Below, piece after piece: positions 5,616-8,230 of a stretch of DNA of 8,230 bases. The translations under genes were made by a program, and so were the position numbers. The notes below the pieces were generated by a model. That model did not search any database. It saw only the letters and a program-made list of their open reading frames with translations, and was not told the origin of the DNA. Each line of letters starts with the position of its first letter. The first letter of the stretch is position 1. Source of the DNA: Chloroflexia bacterium (GTDB lineage: Bacteria; Chloroflexota; Chloroflexia; Thermomicrobiales; JALYUS01); NCBI GenBank assembly GCA_025928215.1, contig JAICJW010000201.1:1-8230 (forward strand). Direction: 5' to 3'.

Positions 5616-8230
5616 TCGTGAACGTCGTGCCGCGATCCGGCTCACTCTCGAAATCAATCGTGCCGTGCTGCAATTCGACGAGGCGCTTCGTCAGGGCGAG
5701 GCCGAGACCGGTGCCGTTGTAGCGGCGCGAGAGTGAGCCGTCAATCTGCCGGAACGCCTCGAAGACTTTGGGCGCGTCGTCCGGGTGGATGCCGATGCCG
5801 GTGTCCGTGACACGGATGCGCACCTGCTCCGCGTCACCGTCCGCCACTACGGTGATGCTGCCGCCCGCCGGCGTGAACTTGTTCGCGTTCGAGAGGACAT
5901 TGAGGACGATCTGCCGGAACCGCGCCCGATCCGCATAGACATCTGGCGTTTGCGGCGCGACGACGACGGAGAGCGTCTGCTGATTGGCGAGGACCAGCGG
6001 CATCATGGCGCGCTCGGCTTCCCGTAGCTCGTCCGCGACCGTGAAGGTGACTGGGCGTATCTCCATCGTGCCGGACTCGATCTTCGCGACATCGAGCACG
6101 TCGTTGATCAGCGAAAGCAGATGCCGCGCGCTGGAGTGAATGTCGGAGAGGCATTCGCGGCGTTCGTCTTCGGCGATAACGATGTCGTCCGCTAGCAACT
6201 CCGAGAAGCCGATGATCGCATTGAGGGGCGTCCGCAGTTCGTGGCTCATCGTGGCGAGGAACTCGCTCTTGTGCTGATTTGCCGTTTCGAGGTCGCTATT
6301 TAACTGGCGCAATTCCGCGACCTGGCTCTGGATCTGCTCATACAACCGCGCGTTCGATACGGCAATCGCGACCTGCGCGGCGTATCGCTCAAGGCGCTCG
6401 ACATCACGCGCGGTAAAGATATCCGGCTTGCTATGGACGAGGTAGAGCGTGCCAATCGCCTTGCCTGCCACAATCAGTGGCGTGCCGAGGGTATTCCGCA
6501 TCCGTGCAGCGACACTCGCGGCGGCAGGATATGACCGCCCTGCCTGCTCTGAGTCGAAGATGTCACCGACCCACACCGTGCGGCCCGACCGGATGATCTC
6601 GCCATTGACGCTCCCCGCCACCGGGATCCGGAAGCCGACCTGCGTCTCATCAAAGCCAAAATCGCTCACCACCCGCAAGGTCTCGCCATCCGGTTCAAGC
6701 AAGGTCACGCTGCCCGCTTCCGCCGGGATAATCTGGCGGATTTCCGCGAGGACGCGCGGGAGGACGACGGCCGGATCGAGCGATGTGCCGACCGCCATAC
6801 CAATTTCATGCATCGTCTCCAGTTCGGAGTTGAGCGAGCGGAGTTCATCTATCTGTTGCCGCACCTGCTCGAAGAGTCGCGCATTCGCCACCGCGACGGC
6901 GACCTGGCTGCTGTATTGCTCGATCCGGTCAATATCCTCGTCGTGGTAGCGCGCGGATATTCCGTGGGCGAGGTAGATTGTGCCGATGCTCTGCCCGCCA
7001 ATCCGGAGCGGCGCGCAGAGGATGCTACGCAACTCGTTCTCTTCCACATTGATGCGGTGCGAGCGTGCCAGCCATTCATCCGATTCCCAGAAGTCTTCCA
7101 CACAGACGGTCTCACCGCGTGTGTAGACGAACCCGTTCAGGCTCTCGCCGATGCCCATCTCGGTGCCGAGGAGCGGTTCGATCACGGAACCGGTGGCCGC
7201 CTCGATGCGCAACGTTCCCCGTTCCGGCACATCGAGGCAGATCATCCCCTGCTGATACGGCACAACGCGCGAAATCTCCGCGAGCACACGGCGGAGGACG
7301 GCCGGCAGATCGAGTGTCCCGGTCGTCGCGAGGCCAACTTCCCGCAGCGTCTCCAGTTCGTCATTGAGCCGCTGCAATTGGCCTACCTGCTGTTGGCTTT
7401 GTGTATAGAGATGGGCATTGGCGATAGCGACACCGATCACGGGCGTGAACCGGAGCAATCGTTCGAGGTCCGCCGGGCCGTAGCCATCCTTGCGCACCCG
7501 GGCGAGATAGAGGACACCGACCGTGTCCTCCATCGCCCGGAGCGGGATCGCGAGCACCGCCTGCTCTTCGATTTGCCGCCCGCCGACACTCGGATAGGCG
7601 ATCGCGAGCCATTCATGCGCGGCAGCGAGATCGGGCAACAGGGCAGGTTCATTTTGCCGGAAGACACGGCCGATAATACTATGCTCGACCGGCACGTCGG
7701 TGCCGAGTGCATGGAGACTGCGCTCTCCACTCAGACTGACGACCCGAAGATGCGCCCGGTCTTCCGTTGGCAGCGCGATGAATGCCGCGTCGTACGGGAC
7801 CACCCGCGCGATCTCATCGAGAATGCGGCGGAGAACATCGGTCAGGGTGAGTGAACCGGCGAGTGCGACCGTCACCTCATTGAGCGTCGCAAGTTCGGTC
7901 GCGCGGGCGGAAACCTCGCGATAGAGCAGGGCGTTGGCAATCGCGGCGGCGGCCTGCGTCGCCACAGCGCGCAATCGTTCCAGGTCCTGATCGGTGTATG
8001 CGTCTGGCGTGTAGCGCGCCAGATAAATCGTTCCAATTGCCCGCTCGCGCGCGATAAGGGGCACACAGATGACCGCGCGGAGGAGAGAATCGCGAGAGGG
8101 AGGGACAAATATCGGTATCGTATGGCGCGCATCGCGAATATCCGCAATCGAGCGCGGCTGACAATGCTCCCAGACCCACCCGTTGAGGCTCCCCTTTTTC
8201 GGGACGAGATCACCGAGTTGCGGACCACCC
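5578..8230 (-). CDS. Multi-GAF sensor histidine kinase, 5' end off the right edge
   Basis: The frame runs without a stop from the right edge to the TGA at 5580-5578, giving 883 visible residues. A GTG at 8064 is not the start, because the residues before it (such as SLNGWVWEHCQPRSIADIRD) continue a GAF domain. Domains in visible numbering: end of GAF1 (1-100), GAF2 (about 115-270), GAF3 (295-450), GAF4 (470-625), HisKA (650-720) and HATPase_c (763-877). The phosphorylated His is H663 in MSHELRTPLNAIIGF. The ATP site has N777/N781 in LNVLSNANKF, DTGIGI from D809, and GTGLGLAL from G839. No receiver, PAS or membrane helix is visible, so it is probably cytoplasmic, sensing small molecules or redox through GAF domains. 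No bilin-type Cys-His pair is seen. Long frames on the opposite strand are composition artefacts. The partner is probably the overlapping receiver protein; this is inferred from position. Confidence 0.93.
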   Translation of the reverse strand, partial: GGPQLGDLVPKKGSLNGWVWEHCQPRSIADIRDARHTIPIFVPPSRDSLLRAVICVPLIARERAIGTIYLARYTPDAYTDQDLERLRAVATQAAAAIANALLYREVSARATELATLNEVTVALAGSLTLTDVLRRILDEIARVVPYDAAFIALPTEDRAHLRVVSLSGERSLHALGTDVPVEHSIIGRVFRQNEPALLPDLAAAHEWLAIAYPSVGGRQIEEQAVLAIPLRAMEDTVGVLYLARVRKDGYGPADLERLLRFTPVIGVAIANAHLYTQSQQQVGQLQRLNDELETLREVGLATTGTLDLPAVLRRVLAEISRVVPYQQGMICLDVPERGTLRIEAATGSVIEPLLGTEMGIGESLNGFVYTRGETVCVEDFWESDEWLARSHRINVEENELRSILCAPLRIGGQSIGTIYLAHGISARYHDEDIDRIEQYSSQVAVAVANARLFEQVRQQIDELRSLNSELETMHEIGMAVGTSLDPAVVLPRVLAEIRQIIPAEAGSVTLLEPDGETLRVVSDFGFDETQVGFRIPVAGSVNGEIIRSGRTVWVGDIFDSEQAGRSYPAAASVAARMRNTLGTPLIVAGKAIGTLYLVHSKPDIFTARDVERLERYAAQVAIAVSNARLYEQIQSQVAELRQLNSDLETANQHKSEFLATMSHELRTPLNAIIGFSELLADDIVIAEDERRECLSDIHSSARHLLSLINDVLDVAKIESGTMEIRPVTFTVADELREAERAMMPLVLANQQTLSVVVAPQTPDVYADRARFRQIVLNVLSNANKFTPAGGSITVVADGDAEQVRIRVTDTGIGIHPDDAPKVFEAFRQIDGSLSRRYNGTGLGLALTKRLVELQHGTIDFESEPDRGTTFTIMLPAARDGLRN

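Noticed and set aside
6808..7854. Plus-strand ORF (348 codons) opposite the GAF region of the kinase
   Set aside because: It is a shadow frame of a kinase whose domains are clear on the minus strand; the His/Arg/Asp-rich translation is typical of antisense GC-rich coding DNA.
8062..8064. GTG at 8064 as the kinase start
   Set aside because: The frame stays open to the right edge and the residues before it complete the first GAF domain, so the gene is cut by the window.

Overview
The window is a GC-rich bacterial chromosome segment, most likely from Chloroflexota (green non-sulfur bacteria and relatives). The pointers are inferential: a long histidine kinase with tandem GAF domains and no visible membrane segment, a PspA gene beside an SPFH/zinc-ribbon gene and a DUF4178 gene, GTG starts with strong Shine-Dalgarno sites, and an intergenic CCTCACCCCCGGCC-type palindromic element. 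No rRNA, tRNA, CRISPR array or transposase was seen.

Layout. Bases 3-422 (+) hold the C-terminal end of an unrecognised protein cut by the left edge. Bases 502-1356 (+) encode a secreted, Tyr/Asn/Gly-rich protein with eight cysteines. This left part is visibly poorer in G+C than the rest. A 328-base gap between convergent genes (1357-1684) carries a nested palindromic repeat. Next comes a minus-strand operon read right to left: a DUF4178 protein (4725 to 3694), PspA/IM30 (3625 to 2771) and a YdjI-like SPFH protein with a C-terminal zinc ribbon (2707 to 1685). A 230-base divergent intergenic region (4726-4955) separates it from a plus-strand response-regulator receiver protein (4956-5615). The receiver's 3' end overlaps by 38 bases the 3' end of a minus-strand multi-GAF histidine kinase, which continues off the right edge (5578-8230).

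How the genes may work together. PspA (an ESCRT-III relative) and SPFH (flotillin-like) proteins both act on the inner face of the cytoplasmic membrane, so the operon looks like an envelope-stress or membrane-repair module of the non-proteobacterial type, with no PspF, PspB or PspC in view. The DUF4178 protein is a plausible extra partner of unknown role. The adjacent kinase and receiver could form a cytoplasmic sensing pair. A regulatory link between that pair and the psp-like operon is suggested only by position.
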